Source: an uncultured Opitutaceae bacterium
GTDB taxonomy: Bacteria; Verrucomicrobiota; Verrucomicrobiia; Opitutales; Opitutaceae
Length of the DNA: 64,000 nucleotides
Assembly: GCA_903891325.1 (NCBI GenBank)
Contig: CAITEC010000042.1
Coordinates: 31,988 to 95,987, forward strand
Reading direction: 5' to 3'
Part shown: piece after piece, positions 56,605 to 64,000 of the stretch
Layout of the letters: every line of letters starts with the position of its first letter
Position numbering within the stretch: the stretch's first letter is position 1
Made by a program: the position numbers and the translations under genes
The notes under the pieces: model-generated
Told to the model about the DNA's origin: nothing
Seen by the model: the letters and a program-made list of their open reading frames with translations, nothing else
The model's database searches: none

Positions 56605-59310
56605 TCAGCCCAGCGCGGGTTCGGCGACGCCGATTTTTTCTATCGCCACCGCCGTCACCTTGTATTCCGGGGTCTTCGTGTACCGGTCGCGATGGGAGGT
56701 GGTGATCTGGTTGAGGAAGACGCGGGTGTTGTGGAAGGTCGTGTAGACCTCGCCGGGCTTGATCGTGTCGGTGATCCGGACGTGGAGCTCCGCGGAGCCC
56801 TGCTTGCTCCTGAGCCGGACGAGCTCGCCCTCGGCCAGCCCAAGCCGGTTCGCGTCGGGCGCGGAGACCTGGAGGAAATCGGTCGGGTGAAGCGAGTCGT
56901 TGGGCGTGCGCGAGGTCTGGGTGGCGGCGTTGTACTGGTACAGGTTCCGACCGGTGATCAGGATCAGCGGGAACTCGGCGCTCCTCAGCTCCGGGGGCGG
57001 CACGAACTCGATCCGGCGAAGCGCCGTGGTCTTCCCGTGCGTGAAGGCGTCCACGTGCAGGATCGGCGTGCCCGGGTCGTTCTCGTCGAGGCAGGGCCAC
57101 TGGAGCCCCCCGAGCTTGTCGAGCCGGGCGTAGCTGATCCCCGCGCCCTCCGGCCAGAGGGAGCGCACCTCGTCCCAGATCTGCTCGGCGGAGCGGTAGC
57201 CGAACTCGGCGCCCTTTCCCATGGCGCGGGCCACGTCGCAGAGCGGCTCCCAGTCGTTGCGCGCCTCGCCCTGCGGGGCGGCGGCGCCGCGCACGCGCTG
57301 GAGCCTGCGCTCGCCGTTCATGAACGTGCCGTCCTTCTCGAAGGAGGCTGCGGCCGGAAGGAAGATGTGCCCGAACTCCCGGGCGGCCGCGTTCATGAAG
57401 AGGTCCTGGACGATCACCAGGTCGAGCTCCTTCATCGCGCGCCGCGTCTCGTGGGTGTTGGGATTGGTCATCACGATGTCGTAGCCGATCGCCCACATGA
57501 CCTTCAGCTTCCCGGCCAGCGCGGACTCGAGCATCTCGATCATGTTCAGCCCCGGGTTCCGGGGGATGGGACCGTGCCACGCCGCCTCGAACTGGTCGCG
57601 GACCTTCTCGATCGGCACGTAGCCGGCCATCAGCTTCGGCTCGCAGCCCATGTGCGGCGCGCCCTGCACGTTGTTCTGCCCGCGGAGCGGGTTGATCCCG
57701 GTGCCCGGCTTGCCGATGTTGCCGGTGAGCAGCGCGAGGTTCACCAGGGCCATGATCCCCTCCGTGCCCTGGATGTGCTCGGTCATGCCCAGCCCGTGGA
57801 CGCTCAGCGAGGGCTTGGCCGTCGCGTAGAGGCGGGCGGCCTGCCGGATCTTCGCGGCCGGGACCCCGCAGATCGCCTCGGCCTTCTCGGGCGAAAAATC
57901 GCGGACAAAGTCGCGGTACTCCGCGTACTCGGTGATGCGCGTGCGCAGGAACTCCTCATCCACCAGCCCTTCCTCGACAATCGCCGCGCCCATGGCGTTG
58001 AAGAGCACGACGTTTGTGCCGGCCTTGAGCTGGAGGTGGAGCGTGGCGTACTGCGTGAGCTCGATCTCGCGCGGATCCACGACGATCAGGGCGGCCCCGT
58101 GCAGGGCGGCCTGCTTGATCCGCGCCCCGGTGACCGGGTGCCCCTCGGTCGGGTTGGCCCCGCACACGAGGATCGTCTTCGCCAGCTCGATCTCGTCGAG
58201 GGAGTTGGTGGCGGCGCCGGTGCCCAGGGTCATCTTCATCGCGGCGGCGGTCGGCGAGTGGCAGACCCGCGCGCAGCAGTCGATGTTGTTCGTGCCCAGG
58301 ACGACGCGCGCGAATTTCTGGGCGACGTAGTTCTCCTCGTTGGTGCCGCGGGCGGAGCTGAGGATGCCGATGCTGTCCGGGCCGTGGCGCGCGGCGGTCT
58401 CCGCCAGGCGGGTGGCGATGGTCGCGATCGCCTCATCCCAGCTGACGCGCTGCCACTCCCCGTTGCGCCGGACCATCGGCGAGGTGACGCGCTCCTTCGC
58501 ATAGACGTAGTCAAAGGCGTAGCGGCCCTTCACGCAGGTGTGCCCGTGGTTGCTGGGTCCGCCGGGAGAGGGCCGGATCGTCGTGATCTGGCCCTCGCGC
58601 GTGCCGACGTCCACCTCGCAGCCGGTCCCGCAGTACGAGCAGATGGTCTTTGTCCAGGTGTCGGGCATGCCCCGGGCCAGGACGGTGATGTCCTCGAGGG
58701 CGCCGGATGGGCAGGTGTCCACGCAGGCTCCGCAGCTCACGCAGCCGCCGTCGAGCAGGGTCTCGCCGCGCACCGGGAGGATGCGGGTCTCCCCGCCGCG
58801 GTTCCACGCCTTCCACACGAACTGCCCCTGGACCTCCTCGCAGATCCGCACGCAGCGGTAGCAGGTGACGCACTGCGACATGTCGACATTGATGTAGGGG
58901 TGCGTGACGTCCCTCATGTACGGCTCCCCGGGGCGGGACCTCGCCCGCGTGCCGCCCGCCGTCACTCCGTACTCGCGCAGGTAGCGGTGGAATTCCTTCC
59001 CGGGAAACTCCTCGACGGCCTCCGCCGGGTAGTCGGCGGCCAGCAGGCCGAGCAGGGTCTTGCGCACGCCGCGGACCTCCGGGGAGTCGGTCTGGATCTC
59101 CATGCCGTCGCGCAGCGGCGTGTTGCAGGCGGTCGCCAGCGCGCTCATCCCCTTGACCTCCACGGTGCAAAGCCGGCACGAGCCGTAGGGCTTGATCCGG
59201 TCGTCGTTGCACAGGGTGGGGACCGTTATCCCCGCGATGCGGAGCGCCTGGTTGATCGTGAGCCCTTCCGGGTAGCTGCCCGGCGTGCCGTTGATGATTA
59301 CTTGAAGCAT
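56605..59310 (-). CDS. formate dehydrogenase subunit alpha (Mo/W-bisMGD, Fe-S)
   Basis: N-terminal 2Fe-2S/4Fe-4S motifs, ICSYCGTGCEVD, CCARVCHSPT (Cys at catalytic position), GAATNSLDEIE; ATG at 59310. Confidence 0.93.
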   Translation of the reverse strand: MLQVIINGTPGSYPEGLTINQALRIAGITVPTLCNDDRIKPYGSCRLCTVEVKGMSALATACNTPLRDGMEIQTDSPEVRGVRKTLLGLLAADYPAEAVEEFPGKEFHRYLREYGVTAGGTRARSRPGEPYMRDVTHPYINVDMSQCVTCYRCVRICEEVQGQFVWKAWNRGGETRILPVRGETLLDGGCVSCGACVDTCPSGALEDITVLARGMPDTWTKTICSYCGTGCEVDVGTREGQITTIRPSPGGPSNHGHTCVKGRYAFDYVYAKERVTSPMVRRNGEWQRVSWDEAIATIATRLAETAARHGPDSIGILSSARGTNEENYVAQKFARVVLGTNNIDCCARVCHSPTAAAMKMTLGTGAATNSLDEIELAKTILVCGANPTEGHPVTGARIKQAALHGAALIVVDPREIELTQYATLHLQLKAGTNVVLFNAMGAAIVEEGLVDEEFLRTRITEYAEYRDFVRDFSPEKAEAICGVPAAKIRQAARLYATAKPSLSVHGLGMTEHIQGTEGIMALVNLALLTGNIGKPGTGINPLRGQNNVQGAPHMGCEPKLMAGYVPIEKVRDQFEAAWHGPIPRNPGLNMIEMLESALAGKLKVMWAIGYDIVMTNPNTHETRRAMKELDLVIVQDLFMNAAAREFGHIFLPAAASFEKDGTFMNGERRLQRVRGAAAPQGEARNDWEPLCDVARAMGKGAEFGYRSAEQIWDEVRSLWPEGAGISYARLDKLGGLQWPCLDENDPGTPILHVDAFTHGKTTALRRIEFVPPPELRSAEFPLILITGRNLYQYNAATQTSRTPNDSLHPTDFLQVSAPDANRLGLAEGELVRLRSKQGSAELHVRITDTIKPGEVYTTFHNTRVFLNQITTSHRDRYTKTPEYKVTAVAIEKIGVAEPALG

Positions 59311-60806
59311 GGGTCGATCTCCGCCGGGTAGTGTTTGAGGATGGACTCCGCGAAGCGCGCGAGGCCGGTGCCGTGCCCGCAGAGGCTGGAGAGCTTGAGC
59401 GCGGTGACCAGCTCCCGGCACTCCTTCAGCTCGGCCGGGCCCGCCCGGCCGTCGAGGGCCCGGTCGAAGATCCGCTCCACCCGGCCGCTTCCGCTGCGGC
59501 AGGGCGTGCACTTGCCGCACGACTCATAGGATCCGAAGGAGAAGACGTGCTGGACGAGCTCCGGGATGGAGGTGTTCTGGTCGAAGGCGACCACGCCGCC
59601 GTGCCCGACGCCCGCGCCGATTGCGGCCAATTCGTCGAACCCAAGCGGCGTGTCGATCAGGTGCGGCGGGATCATCCCGATGATGGGCCCGCCGATCAGG
59701 ACGCCCTTGAGGGTGCCGCCGTCCCGGAGGCCGCCGCCGAGCTCCTCGACGATGTGCCGGACGGTGACGCCGAACTCGACCTCGTAGAGGCCGGGCCGCG
59801 CGAAGAGGGAGTTGAGGGACAGGGCCTTGGTGCCGCGGCTCCGCGAAAAACCGAACGCGGCATACGCCTCGGCGCCGTGCAGGACAATCCACGGCACGTT
59901 CACGAGCGTCTCGACATTGTTCACGAGCGTGGGCCGGCCGAACAGCCCGCTCTCGGTCGGGTAGGGCGGGCGGGCCATGACCTCGGGCCTTTTCCCCTCA
60001 ATGGACCTCAGCAGCGACGTCTCCTCGCCGCAGACATAGCTGCCGTGGCCGGCGGTGACCTCCAGCTCGAACGCGAATTTTGAGCCGGCGACCGACGGGC
60101 CGAGCCATCCCGCGGCGCGGGCATCCTCCACGGCGGAGCGCAGGATCGAGATCGCCAGCGGATACTCGGCTCGGACGTAAATGAAGCCCCGGGTCGCGCC
60201 CACGGCGAAGCCGGCCAGGATCATTCCCTCGATCAGGGTGTGGGGATCGTCCTCCATGAGGTAGCGGTCGATGTAGGCGCCCGCGTCGCCCTCGTCGGCA
60301 TTGGCGACGACGTACTTGACGCCCGGCGGCTGCTGGGCGACGGCGCGCCACTTGCGCCCCGTCGGAAAGCCGGCGCCCCCGCGCCCGCGAAGCCCGGACT
60401 TGTCGACGGCGTCGAGGACCAGGGCGGGCGCGCCCGCCACGGCCTGCGCGATCGCGCGGTAGCGGCCCTGGGACAGCGCGCCGCTGAGCGACCGGGCGCC
60501 GCCCGCCGCGATCCGCCCCAGGACGATTCCCTCGCGCGAGCACACCCGCACGGGCGGAAGCTGCGCAATCTGCCCCTTGGCGGGGGACGCAAAGCACTCG
60601 CCCAGGCAGTAGACGCGGGGGTCGTTGCCCATTGCCTCGGCCCAGCGGCCGGGGTTCAGATGGCGCGCGGCGAAGCACGCGGTGCCCTGGCAGGCCCTGC
60701 CCTGGAATTCGCCGTGGCGGAGATGGTAAAACGACGCGACGTCGTCGCTCAGCTCGTGCGAGCCGTTCGCGCCTGCCGTGTCATGGGGTGCCTGGGTTGG
60801 GGACAT
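59298..60806 (-). CDS. NADH-binding formate dehydrogenase beta subunit (NuoE-like + NuoF-like fusion)
   Basis: CQGTACFAARHL...CLGECFASP (NuoE-like), GLRGRGGAGFPTGRKW, NADEGDAGAYIDR, ESCGKCTPCRSG (NuoF-like). Confidence 0.92.
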   Translation of the reverse strand: MSPTQAPHDTAGANGSHELSDDVASFYHLRHGEFQGRACQGTACFAARHLNPGRWAEAMGNDPRVYCLGECFASPAKGQIAQLPPVRVCSREGIVLGRIAAGGARSLSGALSQGRYRAIAQAVAGAPALVLDAVDKSGLRGRGGAGFPTGRKWRAVAQQPPGVKYVVANADEGDAGAYIDRYLMEDDPHTLIEGMILAGFAVGATRGFIYVRAEYPLAISILRSAVEDARAAGWLGPSVAGSKFAFELEVTAGHGSYVCGEETSLLRSIEGKRPEVMARPPYPTESGLFGRPTLVNNVETLVNVPWIVLHGAEAYAAFGFSRSRGTKALSLNSLFARPGLYEVEFGVTVRHIVEELGGGLRDGGTLKGVLIGGPIIGMIPPHLIDTPLGFDELAAIGAGVGHGGVVAFDQNTSIPELVQHVFSFGSYESCGKCTPCRSGSGRVERIFDRALDGRAGPAELKECRELVTALKLSSLCGHGTGLARFAESILKHYPAEIDPCFK

Positions 60807-60890
60807 GGATCCGCGGCCGCGGAATCCGTTCCCCGCGGCCAACCGCCCCAACGTGCAACACGGCGGGCCGCCGATCAATCCCAGATTCAA

Positions 60891-61907
60891 TCAATCCTGG
60901 ACGGTGATCTCGCAGTTGTCGCGCAGGATGAACTGGGAGAAGAGAAGGCCCGCGGGCGGGGGCGCGGTCCCGCGGTAGGCCTGGATCAGGCGGCCGCCGA
61001 GGACGCCGGGGATCGACACCACCCCGCTGTTCGCCGGGACGGCGGCCGCGCCGCCGGCCGTCGTGCCGTTGATGTTGTAGTAGACGTAACAATTGTCGGT
61101 GGGGTGGGTGTCGTTGATCGTCATCGTGAACTTCGGGCAGACGATCCGCTGGACGCACAGCTGCCAGAGCCGGCCGGAACCCGACGGGGCGCCCAGCCAG
61201 GCCCGGGCCTGGGCGGGCGTGAGCGCCGCCGTCCACGTGGCCGGCAGTTGCGCGGCCGGAGCGGCCCAGTTCGTGTTCCAGATGTCGTTGAACAGGGCGA
61301 GGTCGGCGGGATCCTGGGGATTGGAGGGGTTAGGGAGCGCCGGGATCGCGAGCTGCCCGGGCGGGGCCATCAGCGACAGGATGAGGAAGCGCTGCTGGCC
61401 GGCCTCGGCCGCGGGACCGATCAGCATCATGCGGGTGTTGCCGTCGGGATTGGCCAGGATCGCGGCGACCTGCGGCTGGAGGGCGGCGGTCGGGGCCACG
61501 CCGGGCTGCGGGGCGAAGCCCATCTGGCGGGAGACCTTTGCAAACCAGTCGAAGGCGTTCGTGGTCCCCGGCACGTACGCCGGGTCGAGCGAGGTCGAGA
61601 AGGCGGTGGGATCCACCCCGGCCGGGATCGCGCCGGCCACCGCCGCCACGTTCGTGCCCTCGAGGTCCGCCGACTCGAAGGTGGCCTGCACCGCCGCCGC
61701 CATGGCCTGGAGGGTCGCCGTCTCCGCGCCCGCGCGGGCCTGCAGGATCCGGGTCCCGATCGCCGGGGCGACGGTCGCAAGGATGATCCCGATCACCGCG
61801 CAGACGCAGGCGAGCTCGACGAGCGTGAATCCGGAACCAGGCCTGAAGGTGGAGCGCGATCTCCGAGCGCGCTGAGCGACCCCGTCGCTGTGTTTATCGC
61901 GTGACAT
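60891..61907 (-). CDS. prepilin-like protein with type IV N-methylation motif
   Basis: GSG|FTLVELACVCAVIGIILATVAP prepilin peptidase site and hydrophobic helix; adjacent to gspF-like gene. Confidence 0.85.
   Translation of the reverse strand: MSRDKHSDGVAQRARRSRSTFRPGSGFTLVELACVCAVIGIILATVAPAIGTRILQARAGAETATLQAMAAAVQATFESADLEGTNVAAVAGAIPAGVDPTAFSTSLDPAYVPGTTNAFDWFAKVSRQMGFAPQPGVAPTAALQPQVAAILANPDGNTRMMLIGPAAEAGQQRFLILSLMAPPGQLAIPALPNPSNPQDPADLALFNDIWNTNWAAPAAQLPATWTAALTPAQARAWLGAPSGSGRLWQLCVQRIVCPKFTMTINDTHPTDNCYVYYNINGTTAGGAAAVPANSGVVSIPGVLGGRLIQAYRGTAPPPAGLLFSQFILRDNCEITVQD
61848..61873. repeat. Family A repeat inside the prepilin leader coding region
   Basis: ggtggagcgcgatctccgagcgcgct, identical to the 28464 and 52675 copies. 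Confidence 0.9.
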
Positions 61908-63105
61908 AGACGACCTGGTAGAGGGCCTGGAAAAAGGAGATCATCACCGTCCCCGCGCCGGCAACCATCAGGACGGTCAGGAGCGGATTGAGCACGGCGA
62001 TCGCCGCTGCGATCCGCCTTCGGGCCGCGGCGTTGAAATGATCGGCGACGCGGTCCATCGACTCGGGAAGCCGCCCGGACTGCTCGCCGACGTCGATCGC
62101 CATGCAGGCGATCGGCGGGAACAGCCCGCTCTGCGCGAACGCGTTGCCGACCGTGGCGCCCCCGCTGGTCATCGCCGCCCGCATTTCCTCCAGGGCGGCG
62201 CGGATGGCGCGGTTGCCCGCCGACCGCGCGCAAAGCCCGACGATCTCGGGGGCGGGCTTGCCGGCCCGGTAGAGCGAGGAAAAGGCCCGGCAGACCAGCG
62301 CGGTGGAAATGTCCCGGTAGATCGGCCCCACCCAGGGAAGGCGGAGAAACCAGCGGTCCGTCAGGAGCCGCACCCTGGGAATCCGCCGGAGTCCGGCCGC
62401 GGCGATCGGGATCGCCGCGCCCGCGAGCGCGAGCCCCGCGAGGTGGCCCCGGAACCATCCCGAGGCCGCGATCATGCGGCGGGCCAGCGGGGGCAGCCCA
62501 CCGCCGAGGGAACCGAGCAGGGCGGCGAGCCGGGGAAAGACCACGCCCAGGAGAAGCGCGTACAGGCCCGCCGCCATCGCCAGGACGAAGAGGGGGTACG
62601 CGCATGCGTTGAGGACCTGCCGGCGATTGCCGTCGTCGTACGCGGCCCTCTCGGCGAGTTCGGCGAACCTCACGGCGAGCCGGGCCGCCCCGCCTTCCTC
62701 GCCCGCCTCGATTGCCGTGACCACGCCCGGCGGAAAGCTCCCCGGAAAGAGCGAAAGGGCCTGCGACAGGCTGGTGCGGGACTCCGCGACCTGGGCGTGG
62801 ACCACGCGAAGGACGCGGCGCGTCCGCGCGTCGGGGAACCGGTCCTTGAGCCGGTTCAGGGCGTCCGCGATCAGGACGCCGGAGGAGAGCAGGGTTTCCA
62901 TCTGGCGGAAGAACTCGATCCGGTGGACGGTCGCGATTCGCGTGCGCGCCCGGATGCGCGGCGCCCGGGCCGCCGGCGCGATCCGCTCCACGAAGAATCC
63001 TCCCTCGCGCAGCCGGGCGCAGGCGTCGGCCTCGTCGCGGCCCGCCACCCGCCGGCGCCTCCGCCCCCCTTCCGGGGTCACTGCCGTTGCGATGAAGTCG
63101 CGCAT
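61894..63105 (-). CDS. type II secretion/type IV pilus inner-membrane protein (GspF/PilC family)
   Basis: FFRQMETLLSSGVLIADAL, GEEGGAARLAVRFAELAER, FLRLPWVGPIYR, GEQSGRLPESMDRVADH; alternative start 63117. Confidence 0.9.
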   Translation of the reverse strand: MRDFIATAVTPEGGRRRRRVAGRDEADACARLREGGFFVERIAPAARAPRIRARTRIATVHRIEFFRQMETLLSSGVLIADALNRLKDRFPDARTRRVLRVVHAQVAESRTSLSQALSLFPGSFPPGVVTAIEAGEEGGAARLAVRFAELAERAAYDDGNRRQVLNACAYPLFVLAMAAGLYALLLGVVFPRLAALLGSLGGGLPPLARRMIAASGWFRGHLAGLALAGAAIPIAAAGLRRIPRVRLLTDRWFLRLPWVGPIYRDISTALVCRAFSSLYRAGKPAPEIVGLCARSAGNRAIRAALEEMRAAMTSGGATVGNAFAQSGLFPPIACMAIDVGEQSGRLPESMDRVADHFNAAARRRIAAAIAVLNPLLTVLMVAGAGTVMISFFQALYQVVYVTR

Positions 63106-63113
63106 GGGCCGGG

Positions 63114-63638
63114 TCACCGGGGCATCCTGACCAGGACCGGCTGCTCCTGCACCGGCACCTCGATCAGGATCGGGCCGCGTCGCAGCGTCACGGAGCCGGC
63201 GCCGATGGCCTCCACGACCAGGTCGTCGACCCGGTCCCCCGCGCAGCAGGTCTCCCCGTTTATCACCGCTGACGCGCCGCGGGCGCCGCCCGCCCTGAGC
63301 GCCGCCTGGACCGCCAGCGGCACCTCCCTCACCGCCGGCTTCGGGCGGTGGCGGACGCGGAAGGGATTGGGCTGGGAATCCGCGTCAGGTTGCGCGGCGG
63401 CGGCCACCAGGTCGATGACCCCGTCCTGATTGGGCGCAAGTGGGGCGGCAGCGGCGGGGGCCGCAGCCGGGTCCGGGGGCGGGATTGAGGGGACGGGCGC
63501 CCGAGGCGGGGACTGCGTTCCCTGTTCCCCGAGCACTGCGAGGTCGGCCGCCCGGATCACCGGGGGCAATTCCGGCTCGGATCCCGCGAAGGCGGGGGCG
63601 ACCAGGGCGAAGAGAAGGAGGAAAGTCCGCGGCTTCAC
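63114..63638 (-). CDS. secreted/periplasmic protein, possibly GspC/PilP-like
   Basis: GTG start with signal peptide VKPRTFLLLFALVAPAFAG; C-terminus SAVINGETCCAGDRVDDLVVEAIGAGSVTLRRGPILIEVPV resembles the GspC homology region; upstream of gspF-like gene. Confidence 0.5.
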   Translation of the reverse strand: MKPRTFLLLFALVAPAFAGSEPELPPVIRAADLAVLGEQGTQSPPRAPVPSIPPPDPAAAPAAAAPLAPNQDGVIDLVAAAAQPDADSQPNPFRVRHRPKPAVREVPLAVQAALRAGGARGASAVINGETCCAGDRVDDLVVEAIGAGSVTLRRGPILIEVPVQEQPVLVRMPR

Positions 63639-63671
63639 GCTTCTATAATGACAAGTGCACCGTGTATCAGT

Positions 63672-63791
63672 TGTAGCCGGGGTCCCAGACCCCGGACCGG
63701 CCTCCCGTCTCCACTGCGTTCCGCTGGGCAAGCTCCTGGGCCGGGGATTGGGATAGGACCCCAAGCACCGGGGTCTGGGACCCCGGCTACA
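63672..63791. repeat. Family B inverted pair
   Basis: tgtagccggggtcccagaccccgg (63672-63695) and exact reverse complement ccggggtctgggaccccggctaca (63768-63791). Confidence 0.92.
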
Positions 63792-63809
63792 TTCGATCCA
63801 ATGCGCCGC

Positions 63810-64000
63810 TCACTCCTTTGCCAGGCGCGCCTTGTGCCGCGCGCCCTCCAGCTTCTCCTTTTGTTTCCGATGGGTGTCCAAGGCGTGCATCGCGATCTTG
63901 AAGCCGTCCCCGGGCGAGTCCGCGCCGAGGCAGTCCGCGAAGGTCCGCAGCCCGAATCCCGCCGCCTCGCGGACCGGGGAGGGAGCGCGCGGCGCCGGGC
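63810..64000 (-). CDS. partial hypothetical protein (C-terminus only, runs off window)
   Basis: Minus-strand open frame ending ...GFGLRTFADCLGADSPGDGFKIAMHALDTHRKQKEKLEGARHKARLAKE*. Confidence 0.4.
   Translation of the reverse strand, partial: PAPRAPSPVREAAGFGLRTFADCLGADSPGDGFKIAMHALDTHRKQKEKLEGARHKARLAKE

Noticed and set aside
56692-59331. 879-aa plus-strand ORF
   Set aside because: Antisense shadow of formate dehydrogenase alpha; low-complexity composition, no motifs

Overview
High-GC bacterial chromosome segment. The gene content (planctomycete/verrucomicrobial DUF1549/DUF1553/DUF1501 cluster, ara/xyl sugar catabolism) and the dispersed intergenic palindromes suggest a Verrucomicrobia/Opitutae-like organism; this is an inference. 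Main contents: a DUF3568-like lipoprotein; a convergent HDOD pair; araB-araA-araD; an AKR/sugar-phosphate-isomerase-like/Zn-ADH/MFS block; a Deg-like protease; a PhyH-like dioxygenase; xylA-xylB plus a D-hydroxyacid dehydrogenase, bracketed by two inverted prolyl oligopeptidase paralogues; fdhD-MOSC-(MobA+APH kinase fusion)-enolase paralogue-MFS; a multi-transcript amino/keto-acid catabolic block (RidA, M81, class III aminotransferase, SDR, D-TA-like, pyruvate carboxylase, DapA-like, YhcH-like, RraA-like, threonine synthase-like, aspartoacylase-like); two antitoxin genes next to truncated toxin remnants; a cytochrome c/DUF1501/propeller/DUF2231 cluster; a sialidase-ACP-ligase-unknown four-gene coupled operon; a two-subunit NAD-type formate dehydrogenase; and a small type II secretion/pilin-like operon. 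No rRNA, tRNA, CRISPR array or transposase was recognised. The most interesting signals are: (1) the sialidase/ACP/CapK-like ligase/unknown-protein cassette at 52766-56588; (2) the translationally coupled MobA-kinase fusion, variant enolase and MFS at 24005-28067; (3) three families of dispersed palindromic repeats, one with compensatory stem changes, one a roughly 110-120 bp element built of heptamers around a conserved core, and one that encodes part of a prepilin leader.
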